Part shown: one piece after another, positions 1-7,556 of the stretch
Layout: every line of letters begins with the position of its first letter
Position numbering within the stretch: position 1 is the first letter of the stretch
NCBI GenBank assembly: GCA_017512085.1
Contig: JAFWHD010000001.1
Coordinates: 1 to 40,897 of the forward strand
Source of the DNA: Candidatus Saccharimonadota bacterium
Lineage (GTDB): Bacteria > Patescibacteriota > Saccharimonadia > Saccharimonadales > Saccharimonadaceae
DNA length: 40,897 bases
Direction: 5' to 3'
Notes under the pieces: generated by a model
What the model saw: the letters and a program-made list of their open reading frames with translations, nothing else
What the model was told of the DNA's origin: nothing
Database searches by the model: none
Translations under genes and position numbers: made by a program

Positions 1-1224
1 GCCCTATATAGCATAGCGGCAATTTTAGCATTATCAAATTTCTATATTCCTAGCACCTCCGCCGCCGAACAGTATTTTGCCGCGGATGGCAGCACCCTGA
101 ACCTTAACGAATTAGACACGACCGAGCCAGACCAACGCCTAGGCCTAGTCTCGGTAACCCTAAAAGCCGCGCGCGAAATGACTATCCACTCTCTACATGG
201 ATATTTTACCCCCATCAGCGACGAAGACGAAGAATTAGAAAGATATATGAGCTGGATGGATTATTCTTCTGGCATCAGTCAGCTCTGTTACTCTACGGGA
301 GATGGCGAGTTTGATTGGAATACTCCAGATTGCGAGGATGATGTTGTTGGTGAGGAAGGCATACATGTTCAAGCCGGCGATCCTCTCATATTCGTCACCT
401 TTGAAGTAAAAGACAGTGTTGAAGTTATGAAACGCAGTATGCCAGTAAGCCTAGAGCTCGCCGTCATTGACGACGGCACCGAAATCGGCAAACAAATACG
501 AAATGTCACCATGGATGCCTACGTGAGAGCCGGCCACGAACTCTCCGTATATAAATATATAACTGGCAACGGTACTCTTGATGTTCCAAATATAGTCATC
601 GGTGGCACAGACGTAGAAGTCGGTATAGTTCCAGAGCCCGAAAACGAATTAACATACCTAGAATTAAACGGTCAAGAAATCACCGACCAAGTAAAAGACA
701 ATATCTACACCGTTACTCCAGGTACAGAATCACTTACTTTCTATGCTACTTTTCGCCGAATCTACCAAGTATTAGAAGGTGATGGAGGTGAGCATGTCTT
801 AGGGAGCGATGAGACTTTATCCTTCAAAATTGACAACGATGTCACGGACTTTTGTGACACTGGCCTGCTTATAATTGATGACGAATATATGGATATGAGG
901 ACCTACTGCGTAGTAGATCCAGACAATCAGACCATTGTCCTCCCAGCCAGTCTCCTAAATACACTTGGACTGGGCGAGCACAGCTTTGAAGCGTTCTTTA
1001 CAGAACCAGATAGTGGAAGTGCCCGAGCTAGCTTCACGATAATAAAAGAAAGCGACGACGATGATAATGACGATGACGAAGAAGATATCCCAGTCCCAGA
1101 TACCGGTATATTCACTGGTGAGGGCGGCAGCACAAAAATGACGAGCGACATTACTCCTATTATAATTATCGGGTTTGCCATAGCTGTAGGATTTTTAGTA
1201 AAAAAGCAAAAAGCAAACAAATAA
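1..1224 (+). CDS. C-terminal part of an anchored surface protein (5' end outside window)
   Basis: The reading frame is open from base 1, so the true start lies upstream; ATG 178 is internal. The first visible residues (ALYSIAAILAL, then a short polar stretch) look like the hydrophobic core and cleavage region of a signal peptide, so only a few N-terminal residues are probably missing. The mature part is acidic and beta-rich. It ends in a Asp/Glu run, a VPDTG motif, about 17 linker residues, a hydrophobic segment (IIIIGFAIAVGFLV) and a KKQKANK tail. That is the order of an LPxTG-type wall-sorting signal with V in place of L and an unusually long spacer. I see no family for the ectodomain. An extracellular anchored protein is inferred; sortase processing is only possible. 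A perfect hairpin follows the stop. Confidence 0.75.
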   Translation, partial: ALYSIAAILALSNFYIPSTSAAEQYFAADGSTLNLNELDTTEPDQRLGLVSVTLKAAREMTIHSLHGYFTPISDEDEELERYMSWMDYSSGISQLCYSTGDGEFDWNTPDCEDDVVGEEGIHVQAGDPLIFVTFEVKDSVEVMKRSMPVSLELAVIDDGTEIGKQIRNVTMDAYVRAGHELSVYKYITGNGTLDVPNIVIGGTDVEVGIVPEPENELTYLELNGQEITDQVKDNIYTVTPGTESLTFYATFRRIYQVLEGDGGEHVLGSDETLSFKIDNDVTDFCDTGLLIIDDEYMDMRTYCVVDPDNQTIVLPASLLNTLGLGEHSFEAFFTEPDSGSARASFTIIKESDDDDNDDDEEDIPVPDTGIFTGEGGSTKMTSDITPIIIIGFAIAVGFLVKKQKANK

Positions 1225-1241
1225 AGTAGTAATTCCACCTA

Positions 1242-1267
1242 GAAAATCGCCCACATGGGCGATTTTC
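1242..1267. terminator. Hairpin terminator after the surface protein gene
   Basis: A perfect 11-bp stem (GAAAATCGCCC with GGGCGATTTTC) and 4-nt loop lie 18 nt after the stop. The stem begins with A and ends with T runs, so it may serve either strand. Confidence 0.7.
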
Positions 1268-1441
1268 TATTGTCATTCCTTAGTTGTCACCTCACTTAAT
1301 ATATTTTTTATCTTCCATATTTTTATATTCATCAAAAAGTTCCAAACACATCTCCCGACCACCTTCCTCCATAAACCCCTCTGGTAGTCCAGACCTTCCG
1401 CCCATCATTTTATCCTGTATCCTAAATCTCAAATCATTCCA

Positions 1442-1457
1442 TGCTATAATAATATAT
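1442..1457 (+). promoter_or_regulatory. Extended -10 box giving a leaderless CDF transcript
   Basis: TGCTATAAT (TATAAT at 1445-1450) stands 7 nt before ATG 1458 and no Shine-Dalgarno is present. Transcription would start at or within a base or two of the start codon, which fixes the start at 1458. Confidence 0.65.
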
Positions 1458-2582
1458 ATGTCACAAACGACAAAAACCAAACGCGAAAAAACCGTCATTA
1501 AGACTAGTATTGTTAGCATCATTGCGAACTTAATTCTTGTAGGATTCAAAGCCCTCGTCGGCTTCATGTCAAATTCCATTGCCATCATCACCGATGCCAT
1601 TAACAACCTCAGTGATGCCCTATCTAGTATCATTACCATCATTGGCACCAAACTCGCCAACAAGCCCCCCGATAAAAAACATCCTTATGGCTACGGTCGC
1701 ATTGAGCACATGACCGCCTTCATCGTCTCCGCTATCGTCCTCTACGCAGGCGCCACCGCTCTCATTGAGTCCATCAAGAAAATCATCCACCCCGAGACGC
1801 CAGATTATAATACCGCGACCATCATCATCCTTATAGCTGGTATCATCGTAAAATTCATTCTCGGCCTCTACGTCAAGAAAACTGGCAAAAAGATTCATTC
1901 CCATTCTCTGGTCGCGAGCGGCGCTGATGCGTTTAACGACGCTTTACTTTCCATCTCCGTCCTCGCTTCCGCTGTTATTTATATGATTTGGCAATTTGAC
2001 ATCGAAGCCTATGTCGGCATCCTCGTATCTGCCTTCATCATCAAGACGGGTATTGACCTCATTAGGGAATCTGTTAATAATATTCTCGGCACCAGAGTAG
2101 AAAGTCACCTTTCCCGCAAAATCAAAAAAGAAATTACCAAAGAGCCACAAGTAGAAGGTGTCTTTGATCTTATCCTCACTGATTACGGTCCAGACAAATA
2201 TCTCGGCTCCGTCCATATAGAAGTTCCCGATACCCTCACTGCTAACGAAATAGATAAAATGTCTCGCCGCATCACGAAAAATATCATGGAAAAATACGGT
2301 GTCATTATTCATACGATTGGTGTCTATTCCATAAATACCAAAGATAAAGGTAGCATCGCAGCTCGTAAAGATATAGAAAATATTGTCTTTTCCCATCCAG
2401 GCATCCTCGAAATGCACGGTTTCTATATAGATAATGCCGACAAAGTTATAAATCTGGATATTATTATTGATTTCGCCGTCAAAGATCGCGAGGAACTCTA
2501 TCGTCACATCTACAACGAAATCCAGTCCCAATATCGGGATTACAATCTTAATATCACCCTTGATGTAGATGCCACCGATTGA
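1458..2582 (+). CDS. Cation diffusion facilitator (CDF) divalent metal efflux transporter
   Basis: A 374-residue CDF-family protein that would export Zn, Mn, Fe or a similar divalent cation in exchange for protons across the cytoplasmic membrane. Visible are several hydrophobic helices, the first metal-site motif DAINNLSD in TM2 (Asp-x3-x3-Asp arrangement), the family signature HPYGYGRIEH before TM3, the second metal-site region HSLVASGADAFNDALLS in TM5, and a long cytoplasmic C-terminal domain (about 165 residues) typical of the dimerising CDF domain. The frame is open 174 nt further upstream, but the -10 box just before 1458 excludes that extension. The metal cannot be told from sequence alone. 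The gene stands alone between the surface protein and tRNA-Val. Confidence 0.9.
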   Translation: MSQTTKTKREKTVIKTSIVSIIANLILVGFKALVGFMSNSIAIITDAINNLSDALSSIITIIGTKLANKPPDKKHPYGYGRIEHMTAFIVSAIVLYAGATALIESIKKIIHPETPDYNTATIIILIAGIIVKFILGLYVKKTGKKIHSHSLVASGADAFNDALLSISVLASAVIYMIWQFDIEAYVGILVSAFIIKTGIDLIRESVNNILGTRVESHLSRKIKKEITKEPQVEGVFDLILTDYGPDKYLGSVHIEVPDTLTANEIDKMSRRITKNIMEKYGVIIHTIGVYSINTKDKGSIAARKDIENIVFSHPGILEMHGFYIDNADKVINLDIIIDFAVKDREELYRHIYNEIQSQYRDYNLNITLDVDATD

Positions 2583-2633
2583 CCTCATCTAATACTTTTC
2601 ATCTACGATTTTTCGTGATATAATAAATGTATC

Positions 2634-2710
2634 GGGCGGTTAGCTCAGTTGGCTAGAGCGCGTCTTTGACGTAGACGAGGTCAGAGGTTCAACTCCTCTA
2701 TCGCCCACCA
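2634..2710 (+). tRNA. tRNA-Val (GAC anticodon)
   Basis: Cloverleaf with a GGGCGGT/ATCGCCC acceptor stem (one G-T pair), D arm, anticodon stem CGTCT/AGACG with loop TTGACGT (anticodon GAC), T arm AGAGGTTCAACTCCTCT and an encoded CCA. A TGATATAAT -10 box lies at 2616-2624. The 3' part is duplicated downstream. Confidence 0.95.
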
Positions 2711-2799
2711 CATCAGGGCTCCAGTGGGCCTTTTTTCGTTGGGAACCTCTGGTGCGTCCCAAGGGGCAAACAGAGGTTCGACTCCTCTATCGCCCACCA
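2711..2799 (+). repeat. tRNA-Val trailer: terminator, anti-T-arm and duplicated tRNA 3' end
   Basis: Directly after CCA comes a small hairpin (GGCTC-CAGT-GGGCC) with six T. Next is GAACCTCTG (2743-2751), complementary to the 5' side of the T arm. Then comes a second copy (2771-2799) of the last 29 nt of the tRNA with one change. The inverted copy can pair either with the tRNA T arm or with the downstream copy. tRNA-Leu has the same layout. Confidence 0.75.
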
Positions 2800-2822
2800 C
2801 GAAGAATAAAATAATTAAAACC

Positions 2823-2851
2823 TTGCAAAACATTATTTACAATGATAAAAT
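2823..2851 (+). promoter_or_regulatory. Sigma70-type promoter of a small RNA
   Basis: TTGCAA (2823-2828), 17-nt spacer, extended -10 TGATAAAAT with TAAAAT at 2846-2851. No ORF with a start signal follows on this strand; a terminator does, 53 nt later. Confidence 0.55.
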
Positions 2852-2857
2852 AAAATC

Positions 2858-2932
2858 ATAAATGGTTCTAGATTTACTAGAAATCTCTAGAACCATGGTG
2901 GCGATCATCACCTAATGGTGATGATTTTTTCT
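2858..2932 (+). ncRNA. Predicted 75-nt small RNA antisense to the small ORF 2912-3007
   Basis: Runs from the predicted start point to an intrinsic terminator. The first stem pairs GGTTCTAGA..TTT with AAATCTCTAGAACC around an ACTAG loop (about 2864-2895). The second is a perfect 9-bp stem ATCATCACC/GGTGATGAT (2904-2925) followed by TTTTT. Its last 20 nt or so are complementary to the 3' end of the opposite-strand ORF. The loop region ACTAGAAATC recurs as ACTCTAGAAATC in the RNA predicted at 39216-39292, which supports homology. Expression is inferred. Confidence 0.5.
2904..2930 (+). terminator. Intrinsic terminator of the small RNA
   Basis: 9-bp perfect stem, TAAT loop and T run on the plus strand; the opposite-strand small ORF stops inside it. 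Confidence 0.7.
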
Positions 2933-3007
2933 CTTGAATAGTTTTCTTACGTCAAATGAGACTGTAATTACAATATGAAATATTGTAATCCTGAGTATTC
3001 TGATCAT
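2912..3007 (-). CDS. Small ORF, 31 residues, hydrophobic then basic; toxin-like layout
   Basis: ATG at 3007 has a strong AAAGGAGA Shine-Dalgarno 8 nt upstream. The peptide begins MIRILRITIFHIVITV, a hydrophobic stretch, and ends RKLFKRKNHHH, strongly basic. It lies about 280 bp downstream of a FISUMP gene, and its last codons are overlapped by the terminator of the opposite-strand small RNA. The upstream block (CTAGATAGT, then TTCCC, then an A-rich SD) is shared with the small ORF at 39257-39361, which occupies the same place relative to the other FISUMP gene. No family is recognised. A small membrane-active peptide controlled by the antisense RNA is an inference from shape and layout only; a leader peptide is an alternative. 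Confidence 0.45.
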   Translation of the reverse strand: MIRILRITIFHIVITVSFDVRKLFKRKNHHH

Positions 3008-3160
3008 AAGATTACTCTCCTTTCTTTCTGGAAAGTTAAACTACAGGGAAACCCTCACTACTATCTAGTATTGTAGATGATGTCCATGGTCAACATAAAA
3101 ATATATGCTCCCGCTTTTACCGGACACCATAATGTCAAGATACTTACCACCGACATCAGA

Positions 3161-3201
3161 CTATCACGGTTCGCTCCAGAAATCAACCCCCTACCTATAA
3201 A
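3161..3201 (-). other. Conserved block downstream of FISUMP gene 1
   Basis: About 30 of 41 positions match 39529-39569, in the same place behind the other FISUMP gene; the best part reads (minus strand) GGGGGTTGATTT. Function unknown. Confidence 0.5.
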
Positions 3202-3236
3202 TATGCAGAATCAATCCTGCCGGCTCAAATCCCCAC

Positions 3237-3268
3237 AGGGGTGGCTGTGGGGAGGGGGTGATGGAGAT
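3237..3268 (-). other. G+C-rich hairpin just after FISUMP gene 1
   Basis: Stem TCCCCACA/TGTGGGGA with a G+C-rich loop near 3230-3254, in a C-rich tract on the coding strand, a few tens of bases after the stop. It could be a terminator without T run, or a homing signal of the kind found after variable repeats. Confidence 0.4.
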
Positions 3269-3283
3269 AGGGGGTGGCTCAGA

Positions 3284-5053
3284 CTACGGACGAGCTATGC
3301 AACGGACTGAGTAGCCGTAGTAGCGATCGTTGTCGTACTGGGGGAATAGGTAGCCATTCGCATTGAAGTACAGGATGTACGAGGCGAGCGAATCGTAGAC
3401 TACGGACGACCAGTAGAGGCCGCCTGAGCTAAGGTAGCGCGACGAACCGCCCCAGTACCCGCCATAGACGAAATAGGGAGGTGCGAGGTGGATATTACCA
3501 CTAGTACCAGCAGTATACCTATTATTCACTAAATTATAGAATGAACCAGAGCCAGTCTTCTTCGGTAGCATCCAGCCAGCCGGACAGATGGATTGATTTA
3601 CATCTGTATTATCTTCAGTATAGCTACTAGAGTCCGCCATCGCTACTGCCGCTGTCCAGTTATAGTAGTTTCCTATATGATAATGATTTGGAGCAGTAGC
3701 GAGTGAGGCGCAAGCTGTAGTACCGGTATCGATAGTGGCAGTAGTGGTACTAGGTGTCCCATTCCAGCATCTATCACTCGGATCGTAGGATTCGGGGGCT
3801 GTAACGGAGTAATTCCAAGTAGTCGTGCCGGTAGAGTAGGTGCTGGTGAGGCTATCACTCCAGTTCGCTGGGACATCAGTATTACTACTATTTATCGTAG
3901 CACTACCGATATTGAAGTCTAGATTCTGTGTCATCCAGATATTACCATCGAGGAGTTTGGCTACATAATATTTTTTTCCATCTCTCTTATCTACCGCAAT
4001 AGTCTCATCTCCTATATTTGGTAGCTCGGTATTTTTCCACTCTGCTATATCCTGCATATACAATGTATTATCCTTCCACACCGCATACACACTTCCACTC
4101 CAAATCGCACTAGGATTTGCTATTACATACATACTCCCCGGATGTATCATCGTCCCAGAGCAACTTGTAATATCACTTGCATTATCCACCGTACACCACC
4201 CTAGGAAGGATAGGTTCGTATTTGTATTTATAGGTGTAGCATTGGATATGGTAAAGGTGCCGTCTGTCGTGGTCCCAGTCTGTGGATTAGGGGAAGGCAT
4301 AGTGCTGGACGATACTGTGCCACTCCTATCTACATAACTTAGTGTATAATCCACCGTCTGTATCTTTGGTATGCCTATAAAATTAATTACATTGGTATAA
4401 GTTCCCGCGACTTGGGAGTCTGATGATTTTGCCCCAATCTTAAACTTCACCGTAGTAGCATCCGCGGAGCTCGTATCCGCTATTTTTACATCCGTAGCAT
4501 GCGAAACATTATTGTAGAGTGGCATGATACCATAGCCGGTGTTGGTGCTACCAGCACTGCCATACACCCAATTGCTTGCGGTGTTACAATTCGCCGCACT
4601 ACTCGTAGCATCGCAATAGCTATATCCCCACTTACCACTACCAATGTCATTCAGCGTCGTCACTGGCGCGGGTAGCACAGCAAATTTATTCACATCATCC
4701 GTACTAACTAAGCGTAAATCCGTATAATTATTATCAGCATCCCCCACATTGGCATATAATGTATAGCCGAGCGATGAATTCGCTCCAGCTGTGACCGTAA
4801 TGATATTACTATCCGCCACTAAGCCAGGTGCGAGATCATCAATATTTAGGTCACCAGATACTGTAAGAGACATAGCAGGATTAAAAGTAAAGAATATACT
4901 TTCCTCGGACTGATAAGTGACAGCGGAAGTCATTTCACTTCCCACCCCCGTCAGTATCCCCATCGCCACTAGTAACGCTACGCCCAGTATTCCATTAACA
5001 TTGCGAGACACTCTATTATTACTTTTTTTGCCTAACATTATAAACCTCATCAT
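3284..5053 (-). CDS. Secreted surface protein with InlB-like repeat and C-terminal FISUMP domain
   Basis: About 589 residues. The N terminus has basic residues and a hydrophobic core (GILGVALLVAMGILTGVG), a signal peptide or anchor. Then come a beta-rich module (roughly 50-230), a Listeria-Bacteroides/InlB B-type repeat (roughly 240-330, with FLGWC and AVW), and a FISUMP domain (Fibrobacter succinogenes major paralogous domain). The last shows RDGKKYYVAKLLDGNIWMTQ, CPAGWMLP, YWSS and a terminal YSVRC. Start chosen at 5053 because a TTATCAT -10 box lies 6 nt upstream; the frame is open 12 codons further. The last 210 bases are richer in G+C and NNC codons than the rest. A displayed adhesin or host-contact protein is inferred; the ligand is unknown. 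Confidence 0.8.
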   Translation of the reverse strand: MMRFIMLGKKSNNRVSRNVNGILGVALLVAMGILTGVGSEMTSAVTYQSEESIFFTFNPAMSLTVSGDLNIDDLAPGLVADSNIITVTAGANSSLGYTLYANVGDADNNYTDLRLVSTDDVNKFAVLPAPVTTLNDIGSGKWGYSYCDATSSAANCNTASNWVYGSAGSTNTGYGIMPLYNNVSHATDVKIADTSSADATTVKFKIGAKSSDSQVAGTYTNVINFIGIPKIQTVDYTLSYVDRSGTVSSSTMPSPNPQTGTTTDGTFTISNATPINTNTNLSFLGWCTVDNASDITSCSGTMIHPGSMYVIANPSAIWSGSVYAVWKDNTLYMQDIAEWKNTELPNIGDETIAVDKRDGKKYYVAKLLDGNIWMTQNLDFNIGSATINSSNTDVPANWSDSLTSTYSTGTTTWNYSVTAPESYDPSDRCWNGTPSTTTATIDTGTTACASLATAPNHYHIGNYYNWTAAVAMADSSSYTEDNTDVNQSICPAGWMLPKKTGSGSFYNLVNNRYTAGTSGNIHLAPPYFVYGGYWGGSSRYLSSGGLYWSSVVYDSLASYILYFNANGYLFPQYDNDRYYGYSVRCIARP

Positions 5054-5068
5054 GTTACCATGATAACA
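5054..5068 (-). promoter_or_regulatory. -10 box, leaderless start of FISUMP gene 1
   Basis: TGTTATCAT (TATCAT at 5060-5065, minus strand) with exactly 6 nt to ATG 5053. Confidence 0.5.
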
Positions 5069-5233
5069 TAAGCTCATACATAAACGCAAGTACTTTTATC
5101 GCCATTTTCTCGTCAATCAGCATCCCATGCTTCATTCCCCCCCTTCCAATCCATCATTCATACACCAATTTCACCCAGCAGAATCTCATCACATATATTA
5201 TTGCTCATTTCTATTTCTAAAATCCTACAGTAA

Positions 5234-5248
5234 TGCTATAATTATCTT
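5234..5248 (+). promoter_or_regulatory. Extended -10 box, leaderless start of hisS
   Basis: TGCTATAAT with TATAAT at 5237-5242 and 6 nt to ATG 5249; no Shine-Dalgarno. Confidence 0.65.
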
Positions 5249-6652
5249 ATGAAAAAGCTCAACACTTCCCCGATTTCGGGTGCACAGGAATTATTACCAA
5301 CCGTTCAGGCCACCTTTGATAAACTCAAAAATCGCATCATAAAGGTCTATAAGCGTCACGGTTATTTCAATATTGAAACTCCATCTATTGAGCGTCTTGA
5401 TGTCCTCACTGCAAAGGCGGGCGGCGACACTGAGAAGCAGATTTATAATGTCATGAAGACTTCCGAGAAAGTTGAACACGCCTCCGAAGGTCTCCGTTTT
5501 GATCACACCGTCCCTCTCGCTCGCTATGTTTGTGCCCACGAGAACGATTTAGATTTCCCATTTAAGGTCCAGCAGACCGGTCTAAACTATCGTGGCGAGC
5601 GCGCTCAGAAGGGCCGTTTCCGTGAATTCTATCAATGCGACATTGATGTCGTCGGCCGCGGTAAGCTCAGTCTTGCCTATGATGCCGACGTCATTATTAC
5701 TATGTTAGATGCTTATTCTACTTTTCATCTTGAGACTCCCGTCCTTGCCCGTATCAGCAATCGCAAGATTCTCACCGGTCTCCTCGCCGCGCTCGGGCTA
5801 GCCGACCACACGAATGAGATTTCCCACATCATTGACCATGCCGAGAAGGTTACCCCCGAACAGACGAAGCTCAGCCTGAAAGATCTAAAACTCACCAAAC
5901 CTCAGGTAGAGACCATTCTTAATTTCATAAATCTCCGCGGCTCGCGCTCCGATGTTATCACTGCCCTAAATAATCTTGAAATTAATAACGACACCTATCA
6001 AATCGGCGTTGAAGAGCTTGACCTCGTCCTCGGGCTACTGGAGTCTTTAGGACTTGGCGATCAGATTTCCGCCGACATGCAAATTATCCGCGGGCTTGAC
6101 TACTACACAGGTACGGTCTTTGAGTTCGTTTTGCCAGAATATAAAAATATCGGCTCCATTGGTGGTGGTGGTCGCTACGATAATCTCACCGCCTACTTCA
6201 GTGACCGCCCATTTCCAGGCGTTGGTGGTTCCATCGGCCTCACTCGTCTCTTCTTCGTTCTTAATGAAAATCATTTGCTAGACACCTCCTCCCAGAGCCT
6301 TCTTGATTACGCCATCATCCCTTTGTCAAACGATGAAATAGAATATGCCTATAACGTCGCTCACGACCTCCAGTCAAATAATTACAGCACTACCGTTATC
6401 GTTACCGACAAAAAACTAAGCGACAAGCTACTCTATGCCGCCAAAGTCGCTGGCGGCGGCATCGTCATCGGCGAAGACGAGATAAAGACTGGCGAGCTAA
6501 AGGCAAAGGACTTCGACACCGGCACCACCTCAGTCATCACCTTCACCTCCAACGACGCCCCCACACCCGCACCAAAACCTGCCACTAATGATGATCACCC
6601 TACTGTGAAACCTGACGAATTCTTCTCCGATGATAATAAATCGTTTTTGTGA
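5249..6652 (+). CDS. hisS: Histidyl-tRNA synthetase
   Basis: Class II synthetase charging tRNA-His in the cytoplasm. Motif 2 (RGERAQKGRFREFYQCD, about residues 115-131), the histidine motifs GLDYYTGTVFEF (about 283) and GGGGRYDNL (about 305) and a C-terminal anticodon-binding domain are visible. The 467-residue length is close to that of other HisRS, with an extra low-complexity tail after about residue 440 (Pro, Ala, Asp, Ser rich). The stop is TGA, showing the standard code. A family I palindromic element begins one base after the stop. The mRNA should be leaderless. Confidence 0.95.
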   Translation: MKKLNTSPISGAQELLPTVQATFDKLKNRIIKVYKRHGYFNIETPSIERLDVLTAKAGGDTEKQIYNVMKTSEKVEHASEGLRFDHTVPLARYVCAHENDLDFPFKVQQTGLNYRGERAQKGRFREFYQCDIDVVGRGKLSLAYDADVIITMLDAYSTFHLETPVLARISNRKILTGLLAALGLADHTNEISHIIDHAEKVTPEQTKLSLKDLKLTKPQVETILNFINLRGSRSDVITALNNLEINNDTYQIGVEELDLVLGLLESLGLGDQISADMQIIRGLDYYTGTVFEFVLPEYKNIGSIGGGGRYDNLTAYFSDRPFPGVGGSIGLTRLFFVLNENHLLDTSSQSLLDYAIIPLSNDEIEYAYNVAHDLQSNNYSTTVIVTDKKLSDKLLYAAKVAGGGIVIGEDEIKTGELKAKDFDTGTTSVITFTSNDAPTPAPKPATNDDHPTVKPDEFFSDDNKSFL

Positions 6653-6653
6653 G

Positions 6654-6794
6654 TTTGAATTACCACTCCATCTGGGACAATTTCCCAAAAAAACACCGGA
6701 AAAGTCAAGTTCACGCTTCATAATAGGACGTAGTCCAGAACTGAACTTTACTTTTCCGGTTTTGGAGGCGTCCCAGATGGAGTTGTAATTCAAA
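6654..6794 (+). repeat. Family I palindromic element, copy 1
   Basis: 141 bp. Outer arms 6654-6678 and 6770-6794 pair at 24 of 25 positions. Inside is the family core: GGGACAATTTCCC, then an inner stem ACCGGAAAAGT.AAGTTCA with TGAACTT.ACTTTTCCGGT, capped by GGAC-GTA-GTCC, and GGAGGCGTCCC on the right. Sits between hisS and ppa. Confidence 0.9.
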
Positions 6795-6855
6795 TACTGT
6801 TATATTGTGATTTTTGTCTCAATAAGTTATAATTAATCCATAACAAGGAGATATT

Positions 6856-7494
6856 ATGGCAGATTTTAACAAAATACTCACTCCGGGGAATTACGAAAAA
6901 GGCGAGCTAAATGTCGTCATCGAGATTCCTACTGGTAGCAATCATAAAATTGAATGGGACCGCGAGCATGCTTGTTTCATGCTTGATCGCGTAGAGCCGA
7001 TTGCCTTCGCGAAACCATGCAATTACGGTTTTATCCCCCAGACCATCGACGAGGACGGTGACGAGCTAGACGCTCTTGTTATTACCGACCAGCCTCTCAC
7101 GACAGGCATCTGGCTAAAGACTCGCATTCTCGGCGTCATGAAATTCGTTGATGATGGCGAAGTCGATGATAAGATTATCTGTGTTCCAGCAGATGACCGC
7201 AATAATGGCGACCGTTACCAGACCTTAGAAGACCTCCCGAAGCGTCTCATTGAGCAGATAGAGTTCCATTTCAATCATTACAAAGATTTGAAAAAACCCG
7301 GCACCACCACGGTAAAGGGTTTTAAAGACGCCAAGGAAGCGAAAAAAGTCATCACCGCCGCCATCGATCGCTACGATGAAGCTCATCCCGAAAACAAAAT
7401 GAAAAAAGACACCGAGAAGTTCATCAGCGACACCAAGAAAGCTTTTAGTGACGCCGCGAAAGAATGGAAAGATTCCCTAGAACAGCAAAAATAA
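6856..7494 (+). CDS. ppa: Inorganic pyrophosphatase (family I)
   Basis: Hydrolyses pyrophosphate to two phosphates, pulling biosynthetic reactions forward in the cytosol; Mg-dependent. The family signature DEDGDELDALV is at residues 65-75, preceded by NYGFIP, and followed by VPADD and the HFNHYKDLK segment. The core matches the roughly 175-residue bacterial enzyme; about 35 extra Lys/Glu/Asp-rich residues form a C-terminal, probably helical, tail. A good Shine-Dalgarno (AAGGAG) lies 7 nt before ATG, unlike the leaderless genes nearby. A terminator hairpin follows. Confidence 0.95.
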   Translation: MADFNKILTPGNYEKGELNVVIEIPTGSNHKIEWDREHACFMLDRVEPIAFAKPCNYGFIPQTIDEDGDELDALVITDQPLTTGIWLKTRILGVMKFVDDGEVDDKIICVPADDRNNGDRYQTLEDLPKRLIEQIEFHFNHYKDLKKPGTTTVKGFKDAKEAKKVITAAIDRYDEAHPENKMKKDTEKFISDTKKAFSDAAKEWKDSLEQQK

Positions 7495-7515
7495 TCCATT
7501 TCTATCAAAGCCAAG

Positions 7516-7550
7516 AATATCCCCCACTACGGGGGATATTTGCTATTTTT
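7516..7550 (+). terminator. Terminator after ppa
   Basis: Perfect 10-bp stem AATATCCCCC/GGGGGATATT with ACTAC loop, then TGCTATTTTT. Confidence 0.8.
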
Positions 7551-7556
7551 AAATCC

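Noticed and set aside
1944-2588. 214-residue minus-strand ORF
   Set aside because: Shadow of the CDF gene, which has full family motifs on the plus strand.
2634-2799. Attachment sites of an integrative element at tRNA-Val
   Set aside because: Only about 60 bp lie between the copies, no integrase is near, and tRNA-Leu has the same layout.
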